Assembly (NCBI GenBank): GCA_032717465.1
Contig: CM064732.1
Span: forward strand, 19,684,242 to 19,748,241
DNA length: 64,000 nucleotides
From: Coenobita brevimanus
Taxonomy: Eukaryota; Arthropoda; Malacostraca; Decapoda; Coenobitidae
Direction of reading: 5' to 3'
The notes below the pieces were generated by a model. That model did not search any database and was not told the DNA's origin. It saw only the letters and a list, made by a program, of their open reading frames with translations. Shown in pieces: positions 1 through 14,284 of the stretch (its first letter is position 1; each line of letters opens with the position of its first letter). The position numbers and the translations under genes are program-made.

Positions 1-3000
1 CTTTCCGATCTTGTCCATGCAATCTTCCACGCGAGGGAGAGGGTAAGTGTCTGTTTTGGTTATCTGATTAACACGTCTGTAGTCGATGCAAAGCCGCTGT
101 GACCCACCTGGCTTAGGGACTAGAGTGACAGGAGAACTCCACTCGCTCTGACAGGGCTCAATCATCTTGTGGTCCAACAGGTAGCCAAGCTCCTTCTGGA
201 TGAGAGGAACTTTCACTGGGTTCACACGGTAAGGAGGCAGTTTAATTGGCTTTGCGTCTCCAACATCGACATCATGCATCAACACAAGTGGTTCTTCCTG
301 GAGTGGCACGGAACACTTGCGGGTACTCCTGCAGTAATGCCGAAACCTCCTGCCTTTCCTCGGGAGGTAGATGAGAAAGCTTAGTCTGGAGATCATTCAT
401 GATATCAGAATTCTTCCCCAAACTATCACTCAGGCTCATACTGCATGGGAGAGCTTCACTTGCAGACTCGGGTGGAACAGCTACAGTGCAGACTGGATTA
501 TTTTCGTCCCGCCTGTGATATAACATTAGCATGTTGATGTGACATAGTTACTTGCTCTTTCTACGATCTGGTGTGGCGATGACATAGTTGACATCACTGA
601 GTTTCTTCTCCACGAAATACGGACCACTAAACCTGGCTTGAAGAGGTTGCCCGTGAACTGGTAGCAGAATCAAAACCTGATCTCCTAGCTGAAAGTGGCG
701 TAGCCTGGACTTCTTATCATACCAAGTCTTCATCTTCTCCTGAGCAGCTCCTAAATTCTCTCTTGCCAACTGTAAAGCAGTGGACAGCCGTTCTTTGAAC
801 TTCATCACATACTCCAGCAGGTTGACGTCATCTTCCTCCGACAGCCAGCATTCCTTGTGTAGCTTAAGGGGTCCTCTTACTTCATGGCCAAACAGTAGTT
901 CAAAAGGTGACAAGCCCAGTGATTCATTTGGAGATTCTCTTGCAGCAAACACAACGAATGGAAGACCTTTATCCCAGTCTTTTTGATGTTCCAAACAGTA
1001 TTTCTTGAGCATCGATTTGAGTGTTTGATGATATCTCCCCAACGCTCCTTGAGTCTGGGGATGGTAAGCTGAAGACGTGATCTGGGTGATGCCCAACTCT
1101 TTCAGAGACTGCTTGAAAACATTTGACATGAAATTACTTCCCTGGTCTGACTGTACCTCCTTGGGCAGACCAAACTTTGTGAAGAACCCCAGCATTTCCT
1201 TAACCACGTTCTTTGCTGAGATATTTCTAAGTGGAATGGCTTCAGGATAACGAGTAGCCATATCAATCAGGGTCAACACATAAGAAAATCCTGAAGAAGT
1301 CTTAGGAAGAGGGCCCACAATATCCACCAACACACGGGTGAAAGGCGCCTCAAAAGGAGGAATGGGAACTAGAGGTGCAACCTTTTCGGTCTGATTACAC
1401 TTCCCCACAACTTGACAGGTGTGACAAGACTTACAATACCAGGAAACATCCCTGAAGATACCTGGCCAGTAGAAGTGTTTCAAAATGCGTGCCACAGTCT
1501 TCCTCACTCCAAGGTATCCTGCCAAACTGGAATCATGAGCCACTCTAATGATATCCTGCCTACAAACACGAGGGATGACAACTTGATGTACAACCTCCCA
1601 TTCACAGTCGGCTGATGCTGCTGGGGGTCTCCACTTCCTCATAAGTACTCCTGACTTTACATAATAACAAGTAGAAGCACCGGCTGACTCTTCTTCACTG
1701 TAAGCAGAGTTAGCAAGATCTTTCAACTCAGGGTCAGCAACCTGCAACTCAACCAACTCTTGACGAGACAAATTATCAACACTACGCAGTACTGCCTCAT
1801 CTGGTGAGTGGTCCAAATTAGCAAGAAAAGTGTCAGCTAGGATAACATCATCATCATCATTATCCTCTAAATCACCAGTAACTTTAGACTTAGCCCTAGT
1901 GACAGCACATGCAGGGAACACATCAGGGACATCACAATCCTGGGTCGCAGCCACTGGCTCACTAGACAACTGAGGAGCTGGACACACTTGACTTCCACCA
2001 ATATCATTTCCAAGTAAGAAAGTTACACCTGACATTGGGAGTGTCTCAACCAACCCAACCATAACGGAACCATTAACAAAACCAGACTCTAAATTCACTC
2101 TGCACAGAGGGACAGAGAAGGAATTATTACCTACACCTTGTAAGATTACAGTTTCATCAGAGGAATTAACATTAGAGCCTAGAACACTGGTCAGCATAAG
2201 GGATTGGCAGGCACCTGTATCACGATATATTTTAACTGATTTCCTGTTATCACTGTCCAGAGGACTGACAAAACCATCAGACAGGAAATTAGCACATGAA
2301 CTCTTGAGAGTGTCACCCACGTTACTGCTCAAAAGAGGAGCTTCATCATAAGAATTAAATTTACCCCTCAAAGCAGGTTCAGTTAACTCGGTTAAAGAAT
2401 TCTGGGAACTCTCAAGGGTGGACACTAGACCAATTGACTGAATATTTAAAGACTCCTTTTTATTCACATCACGCTGTCTCCTGAAACATTTCTCCGTAGT
2501 ATGACCACGCTTACTACAATAAGTACATTTACTTTTCTGAAATCTAGAGGTGAAGCTGGTATTTACTTCTTGAGAAACATCATCTTTATTCTCTTTCCTG
2601 TTACCTGTACTCCGAGTAGAGGCAACGTACTTACTCTCAGCTTTCCCTTTTTCTTTAGAATATCTCTTGTGAGTGAGAACATATTCATCAGCTAAAACTG
2701 CAGCATCAGACAAATTATCTATTCTTTTCTCATCAAGATGTAGGCTTACATCATTATAAATACACTTCTTGAAGTCCTCCAGCAAAATCATCTGCTTAAA
2801 TTTACCAAAATCAGAATCCACATTCTTAGAATTTAACCACTGCTCTAACAGATCTTCTTTGATTTTTGCATACTCAACATGGGATTGCTTATCTTGCTTA
2901 TAAGTTGTCCTAAATTTTACTCTATAGGCTTCAGGAACAAGCTCATAGGCCTTAAGAATCAAGCTCTTAACTACATCATAATTATCAGATTGATCCTGAG

Positions 3001-3568
3001 ACAAAGATGCATAAGTTACTTGAGCTTTACCGGTGAGAACAGTTTGAAGGAGTACTGGCCAATACCTTTTGGGCCAATTAAAACCTGTAGCTACCCTCTC
3101 AAACAACTGAAAATACTTTGTTAAATCAGATTCATTAAAAGGAGGGACAAGTTTAACATTTTTAGCCACATCAAAATCATCAGAGCTAGATGATCCAGTT
3201 CCACCTTGTTTCATGCGATACTCATGGTCTGCCTGAATCCTGGCAAGTTCAAGTTGTGCCTGAGCCTGTATCTGTGCCTCCTTAACGCGAGCCTCCTGCA
3301 GGGCTAGCTGTAACTTAGCTAATTCAATCTGCGTTTGCTCATTTGGAGGAGTTACATTAAACAAGCTTTCATTAATCATGTCAACAATTTGATCTTTAGA
3401 ATGATGAGAGCGAACAGCAATTCCCAATTGTTGAGCAACAAGCTTAAGTTCATTCTTTGTTCTGTTTTCTACATCACACACTGTTTGCACATTTGACAAA
3501 AAATCTTTGGCTTCATCAAGTGTAGTAATAGTAGACATCATGAATAAATCGCAGTCACAAAATATCAA
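1..3568 (-). pseudogene. Gmr1-like Gypsy Gag-Pol, decayed copy 1, cut by window edge
   Basis: This is the same element as the intact one at 17368-23728, read on the minus strand from a start at 3568. An open stretch of 1006 codons covers Gag (CCHC zinc knuckle), an aspartic protease with a DTG site, the integrase zinc finger and the integrase core up to its GPY/F region. Four lesions separate it from copy 2. A CAA codon has become TAA at 548-550. An extra A near position 286 shifts the frame just before RT. The second zinc-finger His is Tyr (LAGY where copy 2 has LAGH). The catalytic Glu of the DDE triad is Gly (ALGRYH versus ALERYH). The RT fragment then runs off the left edge. Copy 1 also lacks 43 residues of a Gag coiled-coil repeat found in copy 2. 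The integrase could not work, so this is a dead copy. Confidence 0.9.
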
Positions 3569-3605
3569 GCAATATCCTTATGATAATATCCTGAATATCC
3601 TGATA

Positions 3606-3615
3606 TGAGGTCGCC
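3606..3615 (-). promoter_or_regulatory. Primer-binding site of decayed Gypsy copy 1
   Basis: On the minus strand, TGGCGACCTC lies just inside the 5' LTR. It is the same ten bases as in the intact copy. Beyond it the two copies diverge, which suggests that these bases are the part that pairs with the tRNA 3' end. The priming tRNA was not identified. Confidence 0.6.
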
Positions 3616-3622
3616 AAATTTA

Positions 3623-4411
3623 TGTTACGGAACAGAGAAAGATAATGTACACTTTAAGTGAGAATACTAAAAATCACTACTGTCCCGTAAAGTTCCAGGT
3701 TCAAAACAAAAGAGTTAGGTAAAATTACAAGTTAAAGTTTAATGCTCAAACTAACAACAAAACATTCAGGACTCATAAGGATAATGTAATGGCAAAAAAC
3801 AGGTTAAATATATGGTTAACTGCAATAGCCTCTATTAACGCGAAATTAGCATGAGTAAATTTATCTAAGTCAGCCCTGATAAAATGAAAATACACTGGGT
3901 AATGCTCAGTTAATGCAAGATAAATTATTACAGATACAAAATATTATAAAAAATGACTGACAAAATGAATCCTACACAAACTACAAAAAAACCTCACCAG
4001 GCCTACAAATCAACACCTTATGCTATACTGTACAAGGAAAAAATGCAATAACAGTTATACTCAAATTACACAGCTGCTAGATGGTTGGAGACTTCCGGAG
4101 CACTCACAACAATAACTGTACAGGGGAGGACAGAGATGTGAACAAAATGAGGAGTAGATCTAAGTGGCAATGATGCAGAGACTGAGCTCATTATATAGGG
4201 GCCGGCAGAGCTTGATACAACTTGTAAGAAGGACGCGCAAATGAAGCCATGGGGACAAAGAGTTGACAATCCCGCTCTGAACTCCAGAAATGACGACTTA
4301 CTCTACTATAACGGTAGAAGGGGGGAACTGAGGCAGAACACGCTCGTGATCAAACATGCAGCATACTGAGCGTTAAAATTACACAAAGGATGATGAAATC
4401 ATAGGCTATGT

Positions 4412-4415
<4 letters not shown>
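3623..4415 (-). repeat. 5' LTR of decayed Gypsy copy 1
   Basis: This 793-bp repeat matches both 781-bp LTRs of the intact element along its length. It starts TGTTAC and ends GTAACA, the short inverted ends of this family. It lies outside the start of the Gag frame, so it is the 5' LTR of a minus-strand element. The outer edge abuts a (TA)n array, so a target duplication cannot be resolved. The partner LTR lies beyond position 1. Confidence 0.92.
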
Positions 4416-4482
<67 letters not shown>

Positions 4483-4485
4483 TAT
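4416..4485. repeat. (TA)n microsatellite at LTR edge
   Basis: About 65 bp of nearly pure TA separates the outer end of the Gypsy LTR from the 5' end of a SINE. Both elements abut it directly. Confidence 0.97.
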
Positions 4486-4865
4486 GGAGCCTCTGTGGTA
4501 AAGTGTGCGTTTTCGTACACTGAAGAACGAGGGTTCTCGCCCCGCCAGGGTAATAAATTTTAGGAGAGTTCTTCAGGCCACGTACTGCATTGGCGGACAC
4601 AAGGGGTGCTGTGGTTGAACCAGCATCACATACTATAAAGTATGCTTGCACCCAGTCGGCTTGCGCCGACCACTTACACTTGGTTCACAGGCTACACACA
4701 CATCCAAAGCCACTCCAACACTACAATTACACTTATAAGCACTTCTCACTCTGCATACAATCTCTGCTAGACAGCCTAAGCTATTTGGTTGAGATACATT
4801 GACTGTATCGTCCCCACTTCGGTCGGGATAGGCCAGTCCTGCAGTGGACACACAAAAGGCTGATG

Positions 4866-4867
<2 letters not shown>
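4486..4867 (+). mobile_element. SINE-A, tRNA-derived, copy 1 (full length)
   Basis: This is one of three related copies in the window (others at 14282-14668 and from 63731, both minus). The 5' end, GGAGCCTCTGTGGTAAAGTG, contains an A-box-like TGGTAAAGTG. GGGTTCTCGCCCC about 40 bp later is B-box-like, so the head looks derived from a tRNA and would carry an internal Pol III promoter. The body of about 300 bp contains CAGTCGGCTT and a conserved end around CCAGTCCTGCAGTGGAC. The 3' end is GGCTGATGAT followed at once by (TA)n. There is no open frame of note. The consistent ends in copies 1 and 2 support a real unit; the SINE class rests on the tRNA-like head alone. Confidence 0.75.
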
Positions 4868-4917
<50 letters not shown>

Positions 4918-4918
4918 A
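4866..4918. repeat. (TA)n(TG)n compound microsatellite
   Basis: A TA run changes directly into a TG run. It forms the tail of SINE-A copy 1. Confidence 0.95.
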
Positions 4919-6025
4919 TGAGAAAAATTTATTGCCTAAGAAAGGAAGTCAGAAAAAATGGCAATTTAGCATAAGTAAGAGTGACTGCTGTGTATCCTCA
5001 GTAATCAGGCCTATTTTACTCTTCGGTTTTAATCACTTTCTTTCAGCTGAGAGTCTCCGTCGGAGGCTGAGAGTGTCAGTATTGGTGGCTTTAGCCCTCT
5101 CACTATCTGGACAATTCTTGGATATTCTGTACGGTAACATCAGGCAAAGTCATTCAGCTAAGAAGGAGTTATTTGCGCACAGCAGTGCTGACGAGGTGAA
5201 GTAGCTGTGCTTCTGATGAAATGAGAATTTCTTGGACTTAAAACCATCATCTTCACCATCATCATCATTATCATCCTTATTTTCGTTATCATCGTTATTA
5301 TCTTAGAAAAAAAATACAATCCCAGTTTACATCATCATTACCATCAGCAGCAGCAGCAGCAGCAGCAGGAACAGCAGCAGCAGGAACAGCAGCAGCAGCA
5401 TACTAACCTTGGACCATGATTATATATATATGAAGGCTGAGATTGTTAGATGTGCTCGTAAGAATGTTAAGAAAGGTGTAGATCGGACACGATAAAAATC
5501 TAGAGATTATTGAAACTGTTTTGATCAAAGAGTGAAAAGAATATTGCAAACGGCATCATTAAAGCGGTGAGTCTTTCACAAAGGGCCACTGGAAAAGTAA
5601 GGTTAAGTTAGGTTAGGCTAGGCTAGGTTAGGTGGCTCTCGGTGGCCCTCCATGAGAAGACCGGCCCGATTAGGTGATTCTCGGTGGCCTCACTGACCCT
5701 TCCATACCATTTTTTTTTCTTTCTGCAGAGAAGACGTTGATAATCTTATATTGTGATTTTGTACTGTACGTCGATGCCAAAAAGACAAAACGAACTTACA
5801 AAAGAAAAATGCAGCAGCTCTCGGTGGCCCTTAGTGAAAAGACCGACCCTTATTAAACTGAAAGCAGGAGGATGAATTGGTTAATGAACAACATATACAC
5901 GAGTGAATACATGAGTAGAAAGAAACGTGGACGCCATGAGGGTGGATGAATATGGTGAGTGAATCACTGAATAAGCGAGATGTGGACACTGAGGAAGTAC
6001 AACCATCGAAAAATGGCGGAAAAAG
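4919..6025. other. Unassigned DNA with TCA/TTA and CAG triplet runs
   Basis: No gene is recognised. From about 5250 to 5312 there is an imperfect ATC/ATT run. From 5341 to 5401 there is a CAG run interrupted three times by GAA. The 113-codon frame that starts at 4863 begins in a TA/TG microsatellite and shows no domain, so I do not call it a gene. Confidence 0.6.
5586..5855. repeat. GGTTAG cluster and spaced CTCGGTGGCC repeats
   Basis: A short run of GGTTAAG/GGTTAGG/GGCTAGG units (about 5599-5632) leads into the phrase CTCTCGGTGGCCC, followed by GAGAAGACCGGCCC. Related phrases recur near 5680 and at 5817-5852 (TCGGTGGCCC then AAAAGACCGACCC). The units are degenerate, and I do not recognise the family. 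Confidence 0.5.
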
Positions 6026-6033
6026 ATATATAT

Positions 6034-6085
<52 letters not shown>
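6026..6085. repeat. (TA)n microsatellite
   Basis: About 60 bp of TA with one GATA interruption. It directly abuts the 5' end of SINE-B copy 1. Confidence 0.95.
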
Positions 6086-6086
<1 letters not shown>

Positions 6087-6088
<2 letters not shown>

Positions 6089-6575
6089 GGTCCCTGGGGA
6101 CGATCACCAACCACTCACTTGATGTAGTGCTGCTTTGGGTGTTTGCCCTCTGCCCTTTCCTCCCTTCCTTCCTCCTCTGTCTTTCATCCCTTCATTCTTT
6201 CCTCGTCCTTCTGCCTACGGTTGACTTTACAACCCCTCTTCTTTCTTTCCTTCACTCCTTCCTCTTCCTTCTGCCTATGGGTGACTCTACACTGAGAGAC
6301 AAGCCAAATGATTTTCTGTACACCAGGAAACCATTTACGACGCTGGGTGGTAACCATAAAACCAGATTTTGGCGCCTGGTGGTTTAGTGAGTACTTACGG
6401 CACTCCAGTTGGATTGAGCCGGTGAAGGTTTACATCTAAGGGATGGTTGGGGTTTATTGCTCACATAATGCCACTCAGGGATGAATGAGGCTGGTCACTC
6501 TCATCTTAAATGTCAGGTCCAACTTACCTAACCAGGGCTCCTACGCTCCTCTTGGGGCAACGTAGGACTGGATGA
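6087..6575 (+). mobile_element. SINE-B (composite, tRNA-like core), copy 1
   Basis: This sequence of about 490 bp is repeated at 9403-9876 and in part at four other sites. In order it has a 5' block with TTGATGTAGTGCTGC, a pyrimidine-rich stretch, a small hairpin (here AATGATTTTC, loop, GGAAACCATT), then GGTGGTTTAGTGAGT, which resembles a Pol III A box, and a 3' block ending GTAGGACTGGATGATG before AT repeats. The A-box region is clearer in the minus-strand copy at 36355-36527. Several copies hold only the 5' or only the 3' part, so it may be a fusion of two units. It has no coding capacity. Confidence 0.65.
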
Positions 6576-6621
6576 TGATTTATATATATATAATATACAT
6601 AATATATATAATAAATATATT

Positions 6622-6679
<58 letters not shown>

Positions 6680-6773
6680 GTATATGGAGAAGCGTACGAG
6701 AAGGACTGCGCCCACATTTTTTATTTTGTCAACCGACCAAAATCTTTATCCCTCAGGTATTGTGAATTGCCTT

Positions 6774-6813
<40 letters not shown>
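6576..6813. repeat. (TA)n, (CT)n and (TG)n microsatellite cluster
   Basis: TA-rich DNA at 6576-6618, CT at about 6623-6677 and TG at about 6775-6812, separated by short unique DNA. The frames predicted here are translations of these repeats. Confidence 0.92.
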
Positions 6814-7080
6814 TGAAGCTGAAATTTTAGAAGTATGATGAACGGACATACAGTACCACTCATTTTGTTCGACACTCTGCAGGTAGTTTTCTTGCCTTTG
6901 TGCTCTCCTCATCCTGTTCCTGAATCTTTTAGACTCCATGTATCAGTGGAAAATGGGTCTGGGTTGAAAGAGAAGGAAAGATCCCCACGGTGAAGGTGTC
7001 GAGAGTGAGAGAGGTGTCAGACCAGGACGAGGAGATAGGATAAAAGAGTGAAGACAGCCCTATAGTCCTGAAGAGCCATG
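6814..7080. other. Unassigned DNA
   Basis: Nothing is recognised in this stretch: no repeat shared with the rest of the window and no convincing open frame. Confidence 0.5.
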
Positions 7081-9291
<2,211 letters not shown>

Positions 9292-9318
<27 letters not shown>

Positions 9319-9332
9319 AGGAGAAAGAGAGA

Positions 9333-9402
<70 letters not shown>
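9292..9402. repeat. (GA)n(TA)n compound microsatellite
   Basis: A GA run (to about 9334) passes into about 65 bp of TA. SINE-B copy 2 begins at its end. Confidence 0.96.
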
Positions 9403-9405
<3 letters not shown>

Positions 9406-9876
9406 CGATGTAGTGCTGCCCTCGGGTGTCTGCCCATTCCTCTCCTTCGTTCTTCTTTCCTTCCATCCTCTTCTTTCTTTCCTTCATTCTTTCCTCGTCC
9501 TTCTGCCTATAGGTGGCTTTACACTCCCTCTTCTGTCTTTCTTCCCTTAATTCTTTCCTTTTGCTTCTGCCTGTGGGTGACTCTACATTGAGTGATAAGC
9601 AAAATGGTTTCCTGTACACCAGGGAACCATTTACTTCGCTGGGTGGTAACCATATAACCAAATTTTGGCGACTGGTGGTTTAGTGGGTAATTACGGCACT
9701 TCAATCGGATTGAGCCAGTGAAAGTTTATATCCATGGGATGGTTGTGGTTTATTGCTCACGTAATGCCACTCAGGGATCAGTGAGGCTGGTCACTCCCAT
9801 CTTATATGTCAGGACCAAGTTGCCTAGCCCCGGGCTCCTGCGCTCCTTATGGGGTAACGTAGGACTGGATGATGGA
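9403..9876 (+). mobile_element. SINE-B copy 2
   Basis: This copy aligns with copy 1 (6087-6575) from GATGTAGTGCTGCC to GGACTGGATGATGG. It has the pyrimidine block, the hairpin (ATGGTTTCC, loop, GGGAACCAT) and the A-box-like TGGTGGTTTAGTGGG. The first roughly 30 bp present in copies 1, 4 and 5 are missing, replaced by (TA)n. The tail runs into GATGGA/TA repeats. Confidence 0.7.
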
Positions 9877-9899
9877 CCGATGGATATATATATATGTAT

Positions 9900-9930
<31 letters not shown>

Positions 9931-9967
9931 TAAATAGATAGATAGATAGATAGATGTGTGTTGTGTG

Positions 9968-10060
<93 letters not shown>
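9877..10060. repeat. (GATA)n, (TA)n and (GA)n microsatellites
   Basis: GATA units at about 9900-9955, TA at about 9970-10029 and GA at about 10031-10060. Confidence 0.95.
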
Positions 10061-10063
<3 letters not shown>

Positions 10064-10082
10064 TATATATGATTATATGTTC

Positions 10083-10165
10083 ACTCTCATCTTAAATGTC
10101 AGGACTAACTGCCTAGCCCCGGGCTCCTACGCTCCTCATGGGGGAACGTAGGACTAGATGATGGA
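10083..10165 (+). mobile_element. SINE-B 3' fragment, copy 3
   Basis: Only the last roughly 80 bp of SINE-B is present, from TCATCTTAAATGTCAGGA to GTAGGACTAGATGATGG, followed by (GATG)n. The 5' truncation within an AT/GA array fits incomplete retrotransposition. Confidence 0.7.
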
Positions 10166-10682
10166 TGGATGGATGGATATCACCCGGTTCAGTCATGGTG
10201 TTTATACACTGCAGCTTTTTACGTCTAACATTTCTTGTCAGTTTGGTTGAAGATCTGGTGGATGGAAGTAGGGGAAGCCTTCACCTTTGATACCCTTGTC
10301 TTGTTCCAGTTCTCTAGCAAGTCTTGGAAAAAGTTGTCATATATGGAACAACCAGCCTAGTGCTGTCATTGTTTTCCCATGTTTTTATGGTACTTCACTT
10401 TCATGAGGGCTCTTCCTCTTTCCTTCTTTTGCTTATCACTCCTGTTTCTTGCCTTTACATTAATTTCAACACTAGAATTCATTACAGCTTCTTTCTACTT
10501 CCTTTGCTCTTCTTTCTCTCTCTCTCTCTCTCTCTCTTTCCACCAATTTTCTCCCTTCTCTTTCCACTCATCCTAATTCTCTCTCCACCTTGTCTCTTCA
10601 CGTCCTCTCTGTTTTACTCTTTTTTTTTTTTCTCATTTTTCTCCCCTCAACTTTCAGCTGCTTCCTCTTCCCCACTTTTCTC

Positions 10683-10716
<34 letters not shown>

Positions 10717-11767
10717 TTCCAAAGCAATCCCCCCTTCTTTCTTCCCTAAGCCCTCTCTTTCTCCCTTCTTTCTTCTCTTGTCTTCTCCTCATTAATTTCT
10801 TTTTCCTCCAAGCATTCTCTCATTCCCTTTTATTCTCTTTCTTGCTATAACACTCCCGTCCTTCCTTACGTTCTTTTCGTTTCTATGAACTCCCTCTCTC
10901 CATTCTCTCCTTTTTTTCTACAAGCACTCCCTCCCCACCCTCCTTCGTGTTCCTCCCCAAATTCCGTATTCTTTCTGTCCTGTCCCGTACTTCCCTATGC
11001 ACTCCCCTCCTCCTTTCTTCCTTCTCCACACAGACTCTCCCTCCCTCTCTCTCCTCCTTTTTCCCTTTTTCTCTAAGCACCCCATGAATCCCTTCTTTCC
11101 CATTCTTCACAAGTTCCCCTTCCCTCCCCTCCTTCACCTTTCTTAACTTCATTCACTCCCTCTTTTCCCTTTCTCCATTCCTCGGTCCAACTAAACCTTC
11201 ACCAGCTCAGATTGTTGTCACAGCTCTTCCTTTCTTCCTTTTCTATCTTCCCTTCGTCTTTCCTTCACTGCTACGCCCGGTTTTCTTCATCCTTTTTGCC
11301 ACTATTCTTCCTTTGATTCGGCTTCCATCAATCTCTTCCTTCTTTTCTGCCTCCCAACCTCACTTCCTTTCCAGCTACTTTGGTTTTCCTGCCTCATCCT
11401 TTCCCTACTCTCTTCCTTCCACCCCCCCTCCCATTCTTCCTACCTTCCTCCCCACCCTACTTTCTTCTCTCATACCGCATTTCCTCTTCGCTTATCGCAC
11501 TAATCTTCCTTACTTCACCCATTCCATTCTCCATCCCTCCTTTTCTCCTGCTTTCCTTTTTTCCTCATTTTCCCCCGTTTCCCTTTAGTTTTTCCTTCCT
11601 ACGTCACGTCTCCCTCCCTTCCTTCCTACCTTCCTGCCTGCCTGCCTGCCTGCCCTCGTTCCTCCCGTCCCTCCCACCAGCCAAACCTTCACCGCCTCAG
11701 AATATTCTCACGCCTTACCCTTAAAATATTTCCTCAAGCTGGGGATGTCGCGACTCTTCTTATCTTT

Positions 11768-11772
<5 letters not shown>
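10166..11772. repeat. Unassigned DNA followed by pyrimidine-rich tract
   Basis: About 200 bp of unassigned DNA is followed, from about 10400, by 1.4 kb of pyrimidine-biased plus strand similar to 7081-9291. It includes short (CT)n cores near 10517 and 10688 and a (CCTG)n block near 11633-11652. I see no gene; the long frames come from base composition. Confidence 0.75.

Positions 11773-11862
<90 letters not shown>
11773..11862. repeat. (CT)n(TA)n compound microsatellite at LINE 5' end
   Basis: About 50 bp of CT and then about 38 bp of TA. The LINE-A copy 1 sequence starts immediately after it. Confidence 0.96.
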
Positions 11863-11865
<3 letters not shown>

Positions 11866-14208
11866 AGAGTCTTGAGGAGGTGAACTTCTTGAACGAAAGG
11901 CAATGATAGATTACGTGTGTGTGGATGAGCAAATGAGAAGATACTTGTTGGATGCAAGAGTGTGGAGAGGGTGGAGGAATGGAATCTCGGTCCATCTCTT
12001 AGTGATGGCAAAGGTCCTGTAAGGCTGCAAAGAAAATGGGTGAAGAGACGAAGGGGAAGACAGGAGGAGACAGCTCCTGTGAGAAGAGTGGAGAAGTTGC
12101 AGGACAATGAGAAAATGACAGAGTATAAGAGCATAGTGGAAGAAAGATTGGGAAGGCATGAGTTAGGGCACATGGAAGGGGTGGAAGAAGTATGAAAGAT
12201 ATTCACGATAGAGATAGGCGCAGCGTGTGAGGTGGTTTGTTGAATGAGGAGGAGATGCACGGGTGTGCAAGGGACAGCATGGTGAAATGATGAAACGATC
12301 TGTGGAACAATAGAAGAAGGCATATAGTGAATGGCTAACGAGTAGAGGTAGGGGTATATGTGAGCGGGAGAAGGGAGGTGAAGAGATTGGTGAAGGGGAG
12401 TAAGAAGATAGTGGATGATAAGTTTAGGTGGAATCTGAGTATGAAATAGAGGGAGAGTAAGAAATTGTTTTGGAAGATGTAAAGAAAGTAAGACAGTGTG
12501 AAAGGGGAAATAGTAGCGGAGTGAAAGGTGGGACTAATGGATTGTTGGTGGAGAAGAGAGAGAAATTGAGGAGATAGAAGGAGAACTTTGAGGATTTCTT
12601 GAATGTAGAGTGAGAGCAGTGCGAGTATAAGTGATTGGGGTATGACTGGGAGAAGAAGGGATGTGAGGAGGGAGGAAGAGATCGGTAGGGCGGAAGTAGT
12701 GGAAGCAATGAAGAAGATCAAGATGGAAAGGCCCCAAGAACTGATGGAGTGTGTGGTGAAATGCTGAAGTATGGGGATGAGATTGTTGTGGAGTGGATAT
12801 GGAAGTTGTGTAGATTGCCTTAGAAAGAGGGAAGGGTTCTAGAAGACTGAAAATCAGGTATACCTGCTCCTTTATACAAAGGAAAACGAGAGAGAAGTAT
12901 GTGGTAACCATAGGAGTATTTGCCTTCTTAGTGTGACTGGAAAAATACATGGTAGAATACTCATTGATAGGGTTATGCATATGACAGAGGAACTAGTTGG
13001 AGAAGAACAAGGGGGATTTAGGAAGGGAAAAGGGTGTGTAGATCAGATATTTGTTCTAAGATGTTTAGTGGAGAAGAATCTAGAGAAGGGAAAGAAGTGT
13101 ATGCTGCCTTCATGGACTTGGAGAAAGCATATGACAGAGTAGTTAGACAAGGTATGTGGAAAATATTAAGAATATATGGAGTGGAGGGGAAATTGTTGAG
13201 TGCTGTGAAGAGTATGCACGAAGGCTATGGTGCGAGTGGATGGTGATCTGAGTGAGTTCTTTGATATAAGTGTGGGACTGAAACAGGGATGTGTGATGTC
13301 TCCATGGCTGTTTAATATATACATGGATGGGGTTGTAAAGGAGGAGCAGGGTAGGGCAGTGGATGTGGGAGTGGCTCTAATGAATGAGGGTGAGATTTGG
13401 AAAATTCCGGTGTTGCTGTCTGCTGATGATACAGCATTGTTGAGTGAAGATGAATGGGAGTTGCAAGGTTTTGTGAATGAATTTGGGACAGTGTGTAGGA
13501 AGACGAATCTGAAAGTTAATGTAAACAAGAGTAAAATTATGGAGTTTGAGAAGAATGAAGTCACAGAATGTACAATGAGGTTGGATGGTGAGGATATAGA
13601 GAATGTTAGTGCATTCAAGTACTTGGGTAGTGTGGTGAGCAAGGATGGAACTTTTGGGGATGAAGTGCTTTAAAGGGTACAGCAGTGAAGGAAGGTTGTT
13701 GGTTCACTGAAAGCAGTGATGAGACACTGGGGGATGAGTACAGAAGTTAAGAAGTCACTGCATGATAGTATTGTGATCCGTACCCTGACATTGGGAAGCG
13801 AGGCATGGACCTTGCTACGGTAGAGGGGAAGAAGTCAAGAGTGAGAGCATTGGAAATGAGTTACTTGAGAGGAGCATGTGGAGTGACGTGGAGGGACAGC
13901 TTGACGAATGCAGAAGAGAAGGAACATTGTGGGGCTGATGTGGATGTGGTTGAGAATATTAGGAGAAATATACCGAGATGGTTTGGACATGTGGAGAGAA
14001 TGGAGAATGAAAGACTGACTCAGAGAGTATAACTAGGTGAAGTGGAGGGACGGAGAGGGAGGGGAAGACCGAGGATGAGGTGGAGGGATGGAGATGATAG
14101 GTATAAAAGGGAGGGGGGAGTGAGTTGGGGGAGGGCAGTGAAATGGTGGATGAAGGAGCGACTTCGAAGCGTTTTGTCTGCTGCCGCCCTTTGCGGGATT
14201 AGGATCTC

Positions 14209-14213
<5 letters not shown>
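11863..14213 (+). pseudogene. LINE-A (RTE-like) reverse transcriptase pseudogene, copy 1
   Basis: This is a 5'-truncated non-LTR retrotransposon with many frame breaks. Readable RT pieces, spread over several frames, run from about 12930: GRILIDRV and EEQGGFRKGKGCVDQIF; then FMDLEKAYDRV (about 13110); then GLKQGCVMSPWLFNIYMDGV; then SADDTALLSE at about 13419-13448, the catalytic box (usually FADD), with two Asp kept. The C-terminal domain at 13805-14032 has RGACGVTWRDSLTN and WFGHVERMENERL, then a GRGRPRMRW motif, typical of RTE/BovB-type LINE C termini as I recall them. No endonuclease domain remains. The 3' end (GCCCTTTGCGGGATTAGG) runs into (TA)n. RTE is my best clade guess; a tree would be needed. 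Confidence 0.8.

Positions 14214-14281
<68 letters not shown>
14214..14281. repeat. (TA)n microsatellite between LINE-A and SINE-A 3' ends
   Basis: This 68-bp TA array is shared as the tail of the plus-strand LINE-A and of the minus-strand SINE-A that follows. Confidence 0.96.

Positions 14282-14284
<3 letters not shown>

Noticed and set aside
9954..10151. CRISPR-like or other regular array
   Set aside because: The regularity is simple TA, GA and GATA microsatellites with no spacers; the window is eukaryotic in character.
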